From Pseudomonas fluorescens (GTDB taxonomy: Bacteria > Pseudomonadota > Gammaproteobacteria > Pseudomonadales > Pseudomonadaceae), in contig NZ_LACC01000015.1 in NCBI RefSeq assembly GCF_000967965.1, positions 1-64,000 of the forward strand: a stretch of 64,000 bases of DNA, written 5' to 3'. The notes beneath the pieces were generated by a model, which made no database searches, was not told where the DNA came from, and worked only from the letters and a program-made list of their open reading frames with translations. The first letter of the stretch is position 1. Each line of letters opens with the position of its first letter. Positions 47,162 to 55,654 of this stretch are shown here, in pieces. The translations under genes were made by a program, and so were the position numbers.

Positions 47162-49123
47162 ATGCCCGGACTCAAAAAAATCCTCATCGCCAACCGCGGT
47201 GAAATCGCCTGCCGCATCCAGCGCACGGCCCAGGCGCTGGGCTATCGCACGGTCGCCGTGTTCAGCGACGCCGACGCCGATGCACTGCACGTGCAGATGG
47301 CCGACGAGGCGGTCAACATCGGCCCGGCCCCGGTGCAACAGTCTTACCTGAACATCCCGGCCATCCTCGACGCGACCCGGCGCACGGGCGCGGATGCGAT
47401 CCATCCGGGCTACGGCTTCCTCTCGGAAAACGCCGGGTTTGCCCTTGCCTGCCGGGATGCCGGTATCACCTTCATCGGCCCCAGCCCCGAGGCCATCGAA
47501 CTGATGGGCAGCAAGCGCCTGTCGAAGATCGCCATGATCGAAGCCGGTGTGCCGTGCATCAACGGTTATCAGGGCGCCGGGCAGGACGACGCCACCCTGA
47601 GCTGCGAAGCCGAGCGCATTGGCTATCCGTTGATGATCAAGGCCAGCGCTGGCGGCGGTGGACGCGGCATGCGCCTGGTGCACGACGCCAGCGACTTGCT
47701 GGAACAGGTTCGCACCGCGCGCTCCGAAGCCCTGAACGGCTTTGGCAGCGGCGAACTGATTCTTGAACAAGCACTCATCGAACCCCGCCACGTCGAGATC
47801 CAGTTGTTCGGTGACCGGCATGGCAACCTGATTTACCTCGGCGAACGTGATTGCTCGGTGCAGCGCCGGCATCAGAAAGTCATCGAGGAAGCGCCCTGCC
47901 CGGTGATGACCACTGAGTTGCGTCAGGCCATGGGCGAAGCGGCGCTCAAGGCCGGGCGAGCTGTGAAGTACGTCGGTGCGGGCACTGTGGAGTTTTTGCT
48001 GGATGCGCGCGGGCAGTTCTATTTCCTGGAGATGAACACCCGACTGCAAGTGGAGCACCCGGTGACCGAACTGATCACCGGGCTGGACCTGGTGGCCTGG
48101 CAGTTGAACATCGCCGAAGGGCAACCACTGCCCTTGCGCCAGGAACAGGTGCAACTCACAGGCCACGCCATGGAAGTACGCCTGTATGCCGAAGACCCGG
48201 CCCAGGGCTTCCTGCCGCAAACCGGGCGCGTCGTGGCCTGGGAGCCGGCATTGCAGGACGGCGTGCGGATCGACCACGGCCTGATCGAAGGCCAATTCAT
48301 CAGCCCCTTCTACGACCCGATGCTTGGCAAGCTCATCGCCCACGGTGCAACCCGCGAGGAAGCCCGGCGCAAACTGCTGCGGGCGGTACAAGACAGCGTG
48401 CTGCTGGGCCTGCAAAGCAATCAACGCCTGCTTGCCAGCCTGCTGGAGCACCCGCAGTTCGCCTGCGGTGATTTCAGCACCAGTTTCATCCCGCAGCACT
48501 TCGCCGACCACCCCTGCCTGCATCCCGAAACCCCAAGCGCGCAGCACTTGGCCATCGCCGCCGCCCTGTTCTATCAGGCCGCGGCGCAGGCTCACCCGGC
48601 CCCGCTTGGCGGTTGGCGCAACAACGCCAGCGTGCCGTTGCACTATCGCATCGGCCTTGAGGATCAGGACTGGCCGGTAGCATTGCAGGCGATCCCGGGC
48701 GAGCCGTTGCGCATTCAGGTCGCCGAGCGCAGCCTCGAACTGAAGATCATCCATAGCGACGGACGCTGGGCCACCCTCGAAATCGAAGGCGTTCGCCAAC
48801 GCCACGCCTACCGTCTGGAGGCCGGGCGTCTCTGGCTGTTTACCCGGCCGGGCAGCCTGCAGTTCGTGGATCGCACTCAGGCGCAGGTTACCGGCCAGGC
48901 CAGTGTCAGCTCCGGCACCCTCAAGGCACCGATGGACGGGGCGATTGTCGACGTCCTGGTCAACGAAGGCAGCAAGGTGACCAAGGGCCAACTGCTGGTG
49001 GTACTGGAGGCGATGAAAATGGAGCATCCATTGAAGTCGGGCATCGACGGTGTTCTGAAACGCCTGCAAGTCAAAGTCGGGGATCAGGTGAAAAACCGGC
49101 AGATTCTATTGGAGGTCGAATAA
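47162..49123 (+). CDS. atuF: AtuF, geranyl-CoA carboxylase alpha (biotin) subunit
   Basis: A 653-residue biotin carboxylase plus carrier. It opens KKILIANRGEIACRIQRTA; ATP-grasp motifs KASAGGGGRGMRLV and EMNTRLQVEHPVTE; the C-terminal biotinyl domain has VVLEAMKMEHPLKSG with the biotin lysine near 620. It charges biotin with CO2 for AtuC. It is the last gene of this cluster; the atuG and atuH genes found downstream in P. aeruginosa are absent here. Confidence 0.92.
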   Translation: MPGLKKILIANRGEIACRIQRTAQALGYRTVAVFSDADADALHVQMADEAVNIGPAPVQQSYLNIPAILDATRRTGADAIHPGYGFLSENAGFALACRDAGITFIGPSPEAIELMGSKRLSKIAMIEAGVPCINGYQGAGQDDATLSCEAERIGYPLMIKASAGGGGRGMRLVHDASDLLEQVRTARSEALNGFGSGELILEQALIEPRHVEIQLFGDRHGNLIYLGERDCSVQRRHQKVIEEAPCPVMTTELRQAMGEAALKAGRAVKYVGAGTVEFLLDARGQFYFLEMNTRLQVEHPVTELITGLDLVAWQLNIAEGQPLPLRQEQVQLTGHAMEVRLYAEDPAQGFLPQTGRVVAWEPALQDGVRIDHGLIEGQFISPFYDPMLGKLIAHGATREEARRKLLRAVQDSVLLGLQSNQRLLASLLEHPQFACGDFSTSFIPQHFADHPCLHPETPSAQHLAIAAALFYQAAAQAHPAPLGGWRNNASVPLHYRIGLEDQDWPVALQAIPGEPLRIQVAERSLELKIIHSDGRWATLEIEGVRQRHAYRLEAGRLWLFTRPGSLQFVDRTQAQVTGQASVSSGTLKAPMDGAIVDVLVNEGSKVTKGQLLVVLEAMKMEHPLKSGIDGVLKRLQVKVGDQVKNRQILLEVE

Positions 49124-49193
49124 GCCGCTAGGCGGAACCGCCGGGTTTGGCTACGCTCAAACCCTACAGGACGCGGATACCAGGAACCCTGCA

Positions 49194-49736
49194 ATGCCTC
49201 ATTGGCTGGTCATTGATCTGGAGGCCACCACCGATGAAGGGGGTTGGCCCGTAACGGATATGGAAATCATAGAAATCGGCGCCACCCTGGTGGACCGCAA
49301 GGGTCGCGAACTGGACCAGTTCCAGCGCTTCGTCCGGCCTTTGCGGCGGCCGTTGCTGACGCCGTTTTGCCGGGAGTTGACGCACATCACCCAAGCCAAC
49401 ATCGACGCCGCGCAACCGCTGGGCGAAGTCTGGCCGGCATTTGAACGCTGGCTCGGCCAACACCAAACGCGACTTGAAGGCTGGGTCAGCTGGGGCGATT
49501 ACGATCGCAAACAACTGCTTCAGGATTGGCAGCAGCTGGGACTCGCCAGCGTGCTGGCCAACGTGCCGCACATGAACCTCAAACAGCGCTTTGCCAAGGC
49601 CCGGCGCCTGGAACGCCCGCTGGGGCTCAACGGCGCCCTGCAACTGGCCGGCCTGCAGTTCACCGGCCAGCAACACCGGGCGCTGGAAGATGCGCGCAAT
49701 ACCGCACGCCTGCTGCCGCTGGTTCTTCCGCTTTAG
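49194..49736 (+). CDS. DEDDh 3'-5' exonuclease domain protein
   Basis: A 180-residue stand-alone exonuclease of the DnaQ/KapD-like group. Metal ligands: IDLEATTDE (Asp8, Glu10), SWGDYDRKQLLQDW (second Asp) and HRALEDARNTARL (His and last Asp of DEDDh). RBS AGGAA precedes ATG 49194. It probably acts on RNA or short DNA ends; the physiological substrate is unknown. It follows atuF by 70 bases but has no apparent pathway link. Confidence 0.85.
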   Translation: MPHWLVIDLEATTDEGGWPVTDMEIIEIGATLVDRKGRELDQFQRFVRPLRRPLLTPFCRELTHITQANIDAAQPLGEVWPAFERWLGQHQTRLEGWVSWGDYDRKQLLQDWQQLGLASVLANVPHMNLKQRFAKARRLERPLGLNGALQLAGLQFTGQQHRALEDARNTARLLPLVLPL

Positions 49737-49805
49737 ACAGGTGACGACTCCCGGGGCCTTGTGCATACTGGCCGGCCCTTTTTAGCCCTTTTCGAGGAAT
49801 CGCCC

Positions 49806-50090
49806 ATGTTTAAAGTCAACGAGTACTTCGACGGCACCGTCAAGTCGATCGCCTTTGGCACCGCAGAAGGTCCAGCGACCATCGGCGTCATGGCTCCGGG
49901 CGAGTACGAATTCGGCACCAGCCAGCGTGAAATCATGCACGTGGTCAGCGGCGCACTGACCGTCAAACTGCCGGACAGCAGCGACTGGGAAACCTTTGCC
50001 GTCGGCAGCCAGTTCAACGTGCCGGCCAACAGCAAGTTCCAGCTGAAAGTCGCCGTCGACACCGCTTACCTGTGCGAATACCGCGGCTAA
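49806..50090 (+). CDS. ppnP: PpnP, pyrimidine/purine nucleoside phosphorylase
   Basis: A 94-residue small cupin, the same length as E. coli PpnP (YaiE). It has [58 protein letters not shown], close to the known family sequence. It catalyses phosphorolysis of several nucleosides to the base and ribose-1-phosphate. ATG 49806 follows GAGGAA; an upstream in-frame reading to 49761 lacks an RBS. It is followed by a strong terminator. Confidence 0.92.
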   Translation: MFKVNEYFDGTVKSIAFGTAEGPATIGVMAPGEYEFGTSQREIMHVVSGALTVKLPDSSDWETFAVGSQFNVPANSKFQLKVAVDTAYLCEYRG

Positions 50091-50112
50091 ACCTGCCGGG
50101 CTTCACTGCAAT

Positions 50113-50148
50113 AAAAAATGCCCGTGTTTTTCGACACGGGCATTTTTT
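50113..50148. terminator. strong bidirectional terminator
   Basis: A perfect 15-bp stem, arms 50113-50127 and 50134-50148 around a 6-base loop, with A run before and T run after (AAAAAATGCCCGTGT form). It ends the convergent ppnP and MOSC transcripts. Confidence 0.92.
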
Positions 50149-50161
50149 ATTCTGCGCAAAA

Positions 50162-50968
50162 TTACTCGAGGATCTCCACCGGCATGCCGACTTCGAGTCG
50201 ACCGTTGCCCTCGTTGACCAGGTTCTGGCCGAACATTGCGCCGTCCGCCTGGGAACGGTATTTCTGCAAGGTGGCCAAGGGTTCGCGGTCTTCGCTGCGC
50301 TCCCCGGTTTGCGGGTCGATGGTGGTCAGGATGCAGCGTGAACAGGACTTGACCACATGGAACTCGACCTCGCCGATACGGATACGCTTCCAGCCGTCCT
50401 CGGCGAACGCTGCACTGCCTTCGATCACCAGGTTCGGCCGGAAACGCAGCATCTCCAACGGACGCCCGACCCGTTGCGACAAGTCCTCGAGAGAGGCCTG
50501 GCCTATCAGCAACAGCGGATAACCATCGGCGAACGCCACCTGGTCGTCATCCTTGCCGTAACCGGCCTCCGTCATCCGCGCACGATCCAGCGGCACCTGC
50601 ACCAGGCGAGTCGGTTTGCCAATGAACTGGCTGACCCAGGCCCCAGCTTCATCGCCTGCATCGGGGACTCGCAAGGTATCGCGCCAGATCGTCACGCCAC
50701 GCAGTTCTGCACCGTTACCGGGCAAGGCTATGTCGATCGGCGAATGGCCGGGCGCGCTGAGGGTCAAGCCACCCTCGGCATTCCACAGCGCCGACAACTG
50801 GCTCATCTGCGCCACCGCACGCTGTGTCAGGAAGCGCCCGCTGGCCTCGTCCACCAGCATCCAGCGGCGATCGCCGTCCAGCCCGAGTTTATCGAGACCG
50901 ATCACCTGCAAGGTCTCGCCCTTGGCGGACTTCAACGGATAACGATACAGCGCACTCAGACGCAACAT
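50162..50968 (-). CDS. MOSC domain protein (YcbX-like)
   Basis: A 268-residue protein with an N-terminal MOSC beta-barrel domain (LRLSALYRYPLKSAKGETLQVIGLDKLGLDGDRRWMLVD) and the core MOSC domain later (LRFRPNLVIEGSAAFAEDGWKRIRIGEVEFHVVKSCSRCILTTIDPQTGERS). The conserved cysteine near residue 212 (KSCSRC) binds molybdenum cofactor in the mARC/YcbX family, which reduces N-hydroxylated bases. ATG 50968 follows CAGGGAG; an open frame to 50998 lacks an RBS. YcbX of E. coli also carries a ferredoxin domain, absent here. Confidence 0.85.
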   Translation of the reverse strand: MLRLSALYRYPLKSAKGETLQVIGLDKLGLDGDRRWMLVDEASGRFLTQRAVAQMSQLSALWNAEGGLTLSAPGHSPIDIALPGNGAELRGVTIWRDTLRVPDAGDEAGAWVSQFIGKPTRLVQVPLDRARMTEAGYGKDDDQVAFADGYPLLLIGQASLEDLSQRVGRPLEMLRFRPNLVIEGSAAFAEDGWKRIRIGEVEFHVVKSCSRCILTTIDPQTGERSEDREPLATLQKYRSQADGAMFGQNLVNEGNGRLEVGMPVEILE

Positions 50969-51036
50969 GGCCAGCTCCCTGGTAGGTAAAAACGCCACCC
51001 TATACGAGCTTGATCAGCGAATCAAAGAGCAAAGAC

Positions 51037-51124
51037 CTGTAGGAGCGAGCTTGCTCGCGATGGTGTATCAGTCACATCAGTCCTGGATGTGCCGACGCCT
51101 TCGCGAGCAAGCCCGCTCCCACAG
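51037..51124. repeat. REPIN between the MOSC and cheV genes
   Basis: Opposed REP cores, TGTAGGAGCGAGCTTGCTCG (51039 on) and TTCGCGAGCAAGCCCGCTCC (about 51100-51119), flank a roughly 40-base spacer. Confidence 0.9.
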
Positions 51125-51138
51125 TTGTGCGGACCCGC

Positions 51139-52074
51139 TTAGGCCGGCACTTCGTCAAGCATCAGGCGCTGGCGCACCACGTCGACCAGCTTGTCCGGCT
51201 GGAATTTGGAGAGAAAATTGTCGCAACCGACCTTTTTCACCATCGAGTCGTTGAAGCTGCCGGACAGCGAGGTGTGCAGCACCACGTACAAGCCGCGCAG
51301 GCGCGGGTCGTTGCGAATCTCGGTGGTCAGGCGATAGCCATCCATTTCCGGCATTTCCGCATCGGTGAAGACCATCAGCAGTTTTTCGGTCATGTTCACG
51401 CCGGTATCAGCCCAGGCCTTGAGCATGTTCAAGGCCTTCAACCCGTCGCTGGCGATGTGCATCTTCACGCCCAGCTGTCCCAGGGTATCGCGCAATTGCG
51501 CCAGGGCCACGTTGGAGTCATCCACCAGCAGCACCTCACGGCCACGGGCACGTTCCAGCACCGGATCCTCGAGCTTGGCGCGGGAGACCTTGGCGTTGTA
51601 CGGGACGATTTCGGCCAGGACCTTTTCGACGTCGATGATTTCAACCAGCTGGTCATCGACCTTGCTGATGGCCGTCAGGTAGTGCTGGCGGCCGGCGCTG
51701 CTCGGGGGCGGCAGGATGGCTTCCCAGTTCATGTTGACGATCCGGTCCACGCCACCGACCAGGAAGGCCTGAACGGAACGGTTGTATTCGGTGACGATAA
51801 TCGTGCTGCCAGGCCCCGGCACCAACGGGCGCATACCAATGGCCTGGGACAGGTCGATCACCGGCAGGGTCTGGCCACGCAGGTTGACCACGCCGCACAC
51901 AAAAGGATGGCGCTGCGGCATCAGCGTCAACTTCGGCAGCTGCAGGACTTCCTGTACTTTAAAGACGTTGATTGCGAACAATTGCCGTCCGGCGAGCCGG
52001 AACATGAGAATTTCCAGGCGATTCTCACCCACCAGTTGCGTGCGTTGGTCTACCGTGTCGAGAATGCCGGCCAT
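51139..52074 (-). CDS. cheV: CheV chemotaxis coupling protein
   Basis: A 311-residue CheW-REC fusion. The CheW part covers about residues 1-160 (LEILMFRLAGRQLFAINVFKVQEVLQLPKLTLMPQRHPFVCGVVNLRGQTLPVIDL). The receiver domain has LLVDDSNVALAQL and phospho-acceptor Asp in LMVFTDAEMPEMDGYRL near residue 238. ATG 52074 is chosen because TGGAG lies 7 bases upstream and CheV proteins typically begin MAGILDTVDQRTQLVG; the frame also allows GTG 52107. It couples chemoreceptors to CheA and tunes adaptation through phosphorylation. No other che gene is adjacent. Confidence 0.9.
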   Translation of the reverse strand: MAGILDTVDQRTQLVGENRLEILMFRLAGRQLFAINVFKVQEVLQLPKLTLMPQRHPFVCGVVNLRGQTLPVIDLSQAIGMRPLVPGPGSTIIVTEYNRSVQAFLVGGVDRIVNMNWEAILPPPSSAGRQHYLTAISKVDDQLVEIIDVEKVLAEIVPYNAKVSRAKLEDPVLERARGREVLLVDDSNVALAQLRDTLGQLGVKMHIASDGLKALNMLKAWADTGVNMTEKLLMVFTDAEMPEMDGYRLTTEIRNDPRLRGLYVVLHTSLSGSFNDSMVKKVGCDNFLSKFQPDKLVDVVRQRLMLDEVPA

Positions 52075-52538
52075 CAATGACTCCAGGTCTTGTTCGGATG
52101 AATTCACTTCAGGAAGGTTATCGGCTGTTTTTGCCGAAGCTTGACCCTCTCTAAAATGCCACGCCCGGCCATTGATGTCACATTAACATCATGCTTTACT
52201 GGCGCTGTGATTACATCTGCTGCACTTCTGCGCCAGCGCGACCCTTGTTTGCGCGAAAGGTTCCCCTGCGTAAGGGATTCCCCTATCAACAATCAGGTGC
52301 AACCTGATATTCGCAATATCCAATAGCCATTAATGTGACGCCATTCTCATTGCATGAACGGAGTCAGGCTTTTGTGTGCGATCGCAAGTCAGTGGCCAAC
52401 CACCCTCTCGTGTTCCCCAGCCTGTTTCCGGGCCAGCCACAGTTCGTTCACCCGACGACTCGGCAATGCCGGGGTTCCGACCGCCCTCGTCGACACACAC
52501 GATATCCCCTCATTTGACATGACGTTGTGGAGATAAGT
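52075..52538. other. cheV upstream region without genes
   Basis: About 460 bases between divergent cheV and the gene at 52539. It holds a 10-base inverted pair, GTCACATTAA (52177-52186) and TTAATGTGAC (52330-52339), and a CRP/Vfr-like site (52332-52351). No convincing ORF is seen; the short open frames lack codon bias and ribosome sites. Confidence 0.6.
52332..52351. promoter_or_regulatory. Vfr/CRP-like site
   Basis: AATGTGACGCCATTCTCATT matches the Vfr/CRP pattern AATGTGA-N6-TCACATT with one core mismatch (TCTCA for TCACA). It lies between cheV and the 52539 gene, nearer the latter (about 190 bases). Confidence 0.4.
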
Positions 52539-53009
52539 ATGCCGAACGACCGTAAAGAGTGGGCCCAGCGGCTCCCGGAGTTTCTTGTCGAGGCTGAAAC
52601 ACTCCTGGCTAAAACCGAGGAATGCCTGAGCCATCTGCAGTTGATCTGCAATGACAAGGACGCTATCGACTGTCTGCTCAGCACACTGCTCAAGCTGGCC
52701 AACAAGGCCGATGCCCTGGCATTGGCGGCCGTGTCTGAATTCTCTCTGCATATTCATGGCCTGCTGAACCACGCACAGAACACCATGAGCCTGCACGACG
52801 ACGCGCTGAATGCCTTGAAAGACTGCCTGACCCTGATTGCCTGGCAACTCGAACTCATCGACCAGACCACCGGACAGCTCAGTCTCGACGACAGCGAACA
52901 GGCCACCCTGATTGAAGCTTTTGCCTTTCAGGTCGGGCAAAGCCGGTTTCAACCACCGGTCAACTCCAGGCCCTTCACCCTCGTAGCCTATTCGGAACGA
53001 CAGGCCTGA
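52539..53009 (+). CDS. all-helical protein of unknown function
   Basis: A 156-residue protein with a good RBS (GGAGATAAGT before ATG 52539). The sequence (QRLPEFLVEAETLLAKTEECLSHLQLICNDKDAIDCLLSTLLKLANKADALALAAVSEFSLHIHGLLNHAQNTMSLHDDALNALKDCLTLIAWQLELIDQTTG) is almost wholly helical. It resembles a four-helix bundle such as a histidine-phosphotransfer domain, with a candidate His in SLHIHGLLNHA. That likeness is weak. It lies between cheV and a two-component pair and has its own terminator, so it is a single gene. No family recognised. Confidence 0.75.
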   Translation: MPNDRKEWAQRLPEFLVEAETLLAKTEECLSHLQLICNDKDAIDCLLSTLLKLANKADALALAAVSEFSLHIHGLLNHAQNTMSLHDDALNALKDCLTLIAWQLELIDQTTGQLSLDDSEQATLIEAFAFQVGQSRFQPPVNSRPFTLVAYSERQA

Positions 53010-53485
53010 ACTTGCCAAACATGCCGTATGGCGTGTTTTTGGTTATCAATACCGCGCTGTAACTTGAGTGCGCACATGTCGCAAATGAATATTTCATAGC
53101 TGTAAGCGACATCTTTAAGCAACCACTATTGCCCATCGACAATTGCGCGCCTGCCTTGACCAGGGTATTGCCTGGTATCAACAACAAAACCCGGGGCAAC
53201 CGGCATTTTGCAGCGGCAACAACCAACTTGTTCCATTATGGAATCATCGTCCAGACGACTGGACTCCTGACTTTTCGGACATACATACGGACGCGACCAA
53301 CGGTATCTTAAGTGCTAACATGCCGCCTGTTAGTTGACGCCAATTAATGGCAGTGTGATTGCAGCCGGATACAGCTCGCTGCAGTTCGGACCTGAACGCG
53401 TCGGCGCTCCACATTAAAAAAACAGGGGCCTGTCAGCCAGCATGACCGGTCAGCCCGCAGCGAACATCCATTGGCTCCATCCGCT
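53010..53485. other. gap with a terminator and a possible gene relic
   Basis: About 475 bases before the sensor kinase gene. It begins with the terminator of the 52539 gene. An open frame at 53119-53337 has protein-like composition (QGIAWYQQQNPGQPAFCSGN then NQLVPLWNHRPDDWTPDF) but no ATG and no ribosome site. The rest shows nothing I can assign. Confidence 0.5.
53017..53040 (+). terminator. terminator of the 52539 gene
   Basis: The stem ACATGCC (53019-53025) with GGCGTGT (53030-53036), containing one G-T pair, is followed by a T run to 53040. It lies just past the stop codon. Confidence 0.7.
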
Positions 53486-54379
53486 ATGCACGCCAGCCTC
53501 AAGTCAATCGCCACGTGGCCACCTTCCCGAGCAAATGCACGCGTATTCACGCTGTTGCTATGCGTCTGCTCGACCCTCGGCAGCTTGCTGGTCCATGGAT
53601 TGTCCATCCCGTTGCCCCTGTCATTGCTGGTGCTCAATGTTGCGGCGCTGACCAGTGTTGCCGTGCAGTACTGCCTCTCGCGCAAATCGATCAAATTCCA
53701 GCCTCAGGAACTGGCCGACCGGCTGTTGCAGGTCCAGGAAAACGAGCGTCACCGGCTGAGCCGCGAACTGCATGACGACATCGGTCAATTGCTGACCGCC
53801 GCCAAACTGCAAAGTGACTGGCTCAAACGCCGGATGCCCGAAGAGCTCCAGGAACAATGCACGGTCCTCTGCGACACGCTGGAAGAAACCCTGGCCAAAG
53901 TTCGTGACGTATCCGCCATTCTCAATCCCCGGCAGTTGGCCAGCCTTGGGCTGGAAGCCAGTCTGCGGGCGCACCTGCTCAAGACTTTGGCCAACACCCC
54001 GGTGCACTGGAGCCTGGAATGCCAGCAGCGCCTGACCGGCATACCGGAGGAAATGGCCGTGGCAGCTTTCCGTATCACCCAGGAAGCGGTCACCAACATC
54101 CTGCGCCATGCCCAGGCCAAGAACCTGCTAGTGTGCCTGCAGCGTCTGCCCCAAGGCCTGAAGTTGCAGATCAGCGACGATGGTCAGGGCTTCGCCCCCG
54201 CAACAGACCCTGGTCGTGAAGGGCAGCGCGGTATGGCCGGGATGTCGGAACGGATCGATCAACTGGGCGGCACACTGACCGTTACCAGCGAGCCGGGCAA
54301 AGGCACTCAAATCGAAGCTCTTTTTCCCTGGGCGCCCCGTGCGCTCGAACGGGCCAGTTCGAATAAGGTTATGCATTGA
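53486..54379 (+). CDS. NarX/UhpB-type sensor histidine kinase
   Basis: A 297-residue kinase of the HisKA_3 group. Two hydrophobic segments near residues 17-37 and 40-60 (FTLLLCVCSTLGSLLVHGL, LSLLVLNVAALTSVAVQY) leave only a minimal periplasmic sensor. The H-box is QENERHRLSRELHDDIGQLLTAAKLQSDWL. The ATPase domain has RITQEAVTNILRHAQA and ISDDGQGF, then GMAGMSERIDQLGG. No strong RBS precedes ATG 53486; a TTG at 53471 is possible. Its stop overlaps the next gene's TTG start, pairing it with the NarL-type regulator. The signal is unknown. Confidence 0.85.
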   Translation: MHASLKSIATWPPSRANARVFTLLLCVCSTLGSLLVHGLSIPLPLSLLVLNVAALTSVAVQYCLSRKSIKFQPQELADRLLQVQENERHRLSRELHDDIGQLLTAAKLQSDWLKRRMPEELQEQCTVLCDTLEETLAKVRDVSAILNPRQLASLGLEASLRAHLLKTLANTPVHWSLECQQRLTGIPEEMAVAAFRITQEAVTNILRHAQAKNLLVCLQRLPQGLKLQISDDGQGFAPATDPGREGQRGMAGMSERIDQLGGTLTVTSEPGKGTQIEALFPWAPRALERASSNKVMH

Positions 54380-55035
54380 CTTGTAATTTACTACTGGTGG
54401 ATGACCACTCGCTGATCAGGGCTGGCGTGCGCGCCCTGGTAATGGATCTGCCCGGCTATGCCGTCATCGGTGAGGCCAGTGACGGCTCGCAGCTGCTCGA
54501 GATGGTCGGGCATCTGTCCCCGGATATTGTCCTGCTGGATATTTCGATGCGCCAGACCGGCGGCCTCGAAGCCTTGCAGCAGCTCAAGCGGGTGCGCCCG
54601 CAGAGCAAGGTCCTGATCCTCTCGATGCATACCGACCCGGCCCTGATCATGCAGGCGCTGGAGTCCGGAGCCCATGGTTACCTGCTCAAGGACACCACGG
54701 CGACCGAACTCGAACACGCGCTGGAGGCCTTGCGCAACAACGAGCGCTATCTGAGCCCGGCCATTGCCCACACGGTGATCAACCAGGCGTTGACCCGAAA
54801 CCAGAAGCACCCACCCGAACCCGCCGACTCGCACAACCTGACGGCACGTCAGCTGGAAATCCTGCGGTTGATCGTTCGCGGAAAATCCACCCGAGAGATC
54901 GCCAATGGCCTGGGGCTGAGCGTCAAGACCGTCGAAACCCACCGTTCGCAGATCATGAAGCGTCTGCAGATCTACGATGTGGCCGGCCTGGTACTGTTTG
55001 CCGTGCGTGAACAAATCATCAGCCTCGATGACTAG
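54376..55035 (+). CDS. NarL/FixJ family response regulator
   Basis: A 219-residue regulator. The receiver domain has VDDHSLIRAGV, phospho-acceptor Asp55 in DIVLLDISMRQTGG and Lys105 in GYLLKDTT. The C-terminal LuxR-type HTH reads LTARQLEILRLIVRGKSTREIANGLGLSVKTVETHRSQIMKRL. The start is TTG 54376 overlapping the kinase stop (TTGA), with AAGG upstream; this coupling sets equal levels of the pair. Targets unknown; no adjacent gene is an obvious one. Confidence 0.87.
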   Translation: MTCNLLLVDDHSLIRAGVRALVMDLPGYAVIGEASDGSQLLEMVGHLSPDIVLLDISMRQTGGLEALQQLKRVRPQSKVLILSMHTDPALIMQALESGAHGYLLKDTTATELEHALEALRNNERYLSPAIAHTVINQALTRNQKHPPEPADSHNLTARQLEILRLIVRGKSTREIANGLGLSVKTVETHRSQIMKRLQIYDVAGLVLFAVREQIISLDD

Positions 55036-55446
55036 GCACCTCACCGGCATGTAACAGCGGCGAATCGTCTGGCAGATGCACGAGTAACGCCGCCGGGCGA
55101 ACCGAGAAACGCAGGTTGTCCCCCTTCCAGGGCGGGCGCGCACGAATAACATGCTGTCGACGCCAGATGCCCCCCCCGTTAAAAGTCGAAAGAAAACGAA
55201 TTGTTTCCAGTCGGAAGGATTTGATCCCTACACGGCAGGATTTTTCTTACAAAACGTGAGGAATCGGCTCAATTGACCACAAATCCGAATTGGTAGACCT
55301 TGGGCTGCAAGACATCACAAGGACGTGCCATGCAACGCCAAAACCTCGCATCACCGGCCATTTCGGTCTTGCCGCTCACAGATGATAAAAATGCAGGCCA
55401 TCGAGCTGAATGCCGCAACAGCACAAAAGCCACGGGAGAAGTTGAT
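55036..55446. other. gap without a supported gene
   Basis: About 410 bases. It holds a run of eight C (about 55170-55177) and an ATG with good RBS at 55330 that is in frame with the small gene at 55447. A minus-strand open frame at 55019-55250 has no start codon. No promoter could be assigned with confidence. Confidence 0.5.
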
Positions 55447-55644
55447 ATGGAACCTCGCGTCACCGAGCTGGAAACACACCTCAAGTGCATACGCAGGGAC
55501 ATGGAAGAAGCCCGGGATGACGTCAAATCCATCAAGCACCGACTTGCCTATTCCGCCTGCGGAACAGCCGTGATCCTCGGCCTCCTTGGCTGGATCGCCA
55601 ATAGCCGTTTCGAGCAGGTTATTTCATTGCTTCTGGCACACTGA
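55447..55644 (+). CDS. small coiled-coil membrane protein
   Basis: A 65-residue protein: a short coiled coil (MEPRVTELETHLKCIRRDMEEARDDVKSIKHRLAY) followed by one TM helix (SACGTAVILGLLGWIA) and a short tail. ATG 55447 follows GGAGAAG. A second candidate start at 55330 (AAGGACG, in frame) would add 39 less regular residues. The pattern resembles small XhlA-like or holin-associated proteins in Pseudomonas, but no function is assigned. A terminator follows. Confidence 0.65.
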   Translation: MEPRVTELETHLKCIRRDMEEARDDVKSIKHRLAYSACGTAVILGLLGWIANSRFEQVISLLLAH

Positions 55645-55654
55645 GTTGCCTTCA

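Noticed and set aside
55019..55250. Minus-strand open frame of about 75 codons ending WKGDNLRFSVRPAALLVHLP and a stop inside the response regulator end
   Set aside because: The composition is protein-like and it could be a decayed C-terminus, but it has no start codon, no RBS and passes through a run of eight C.
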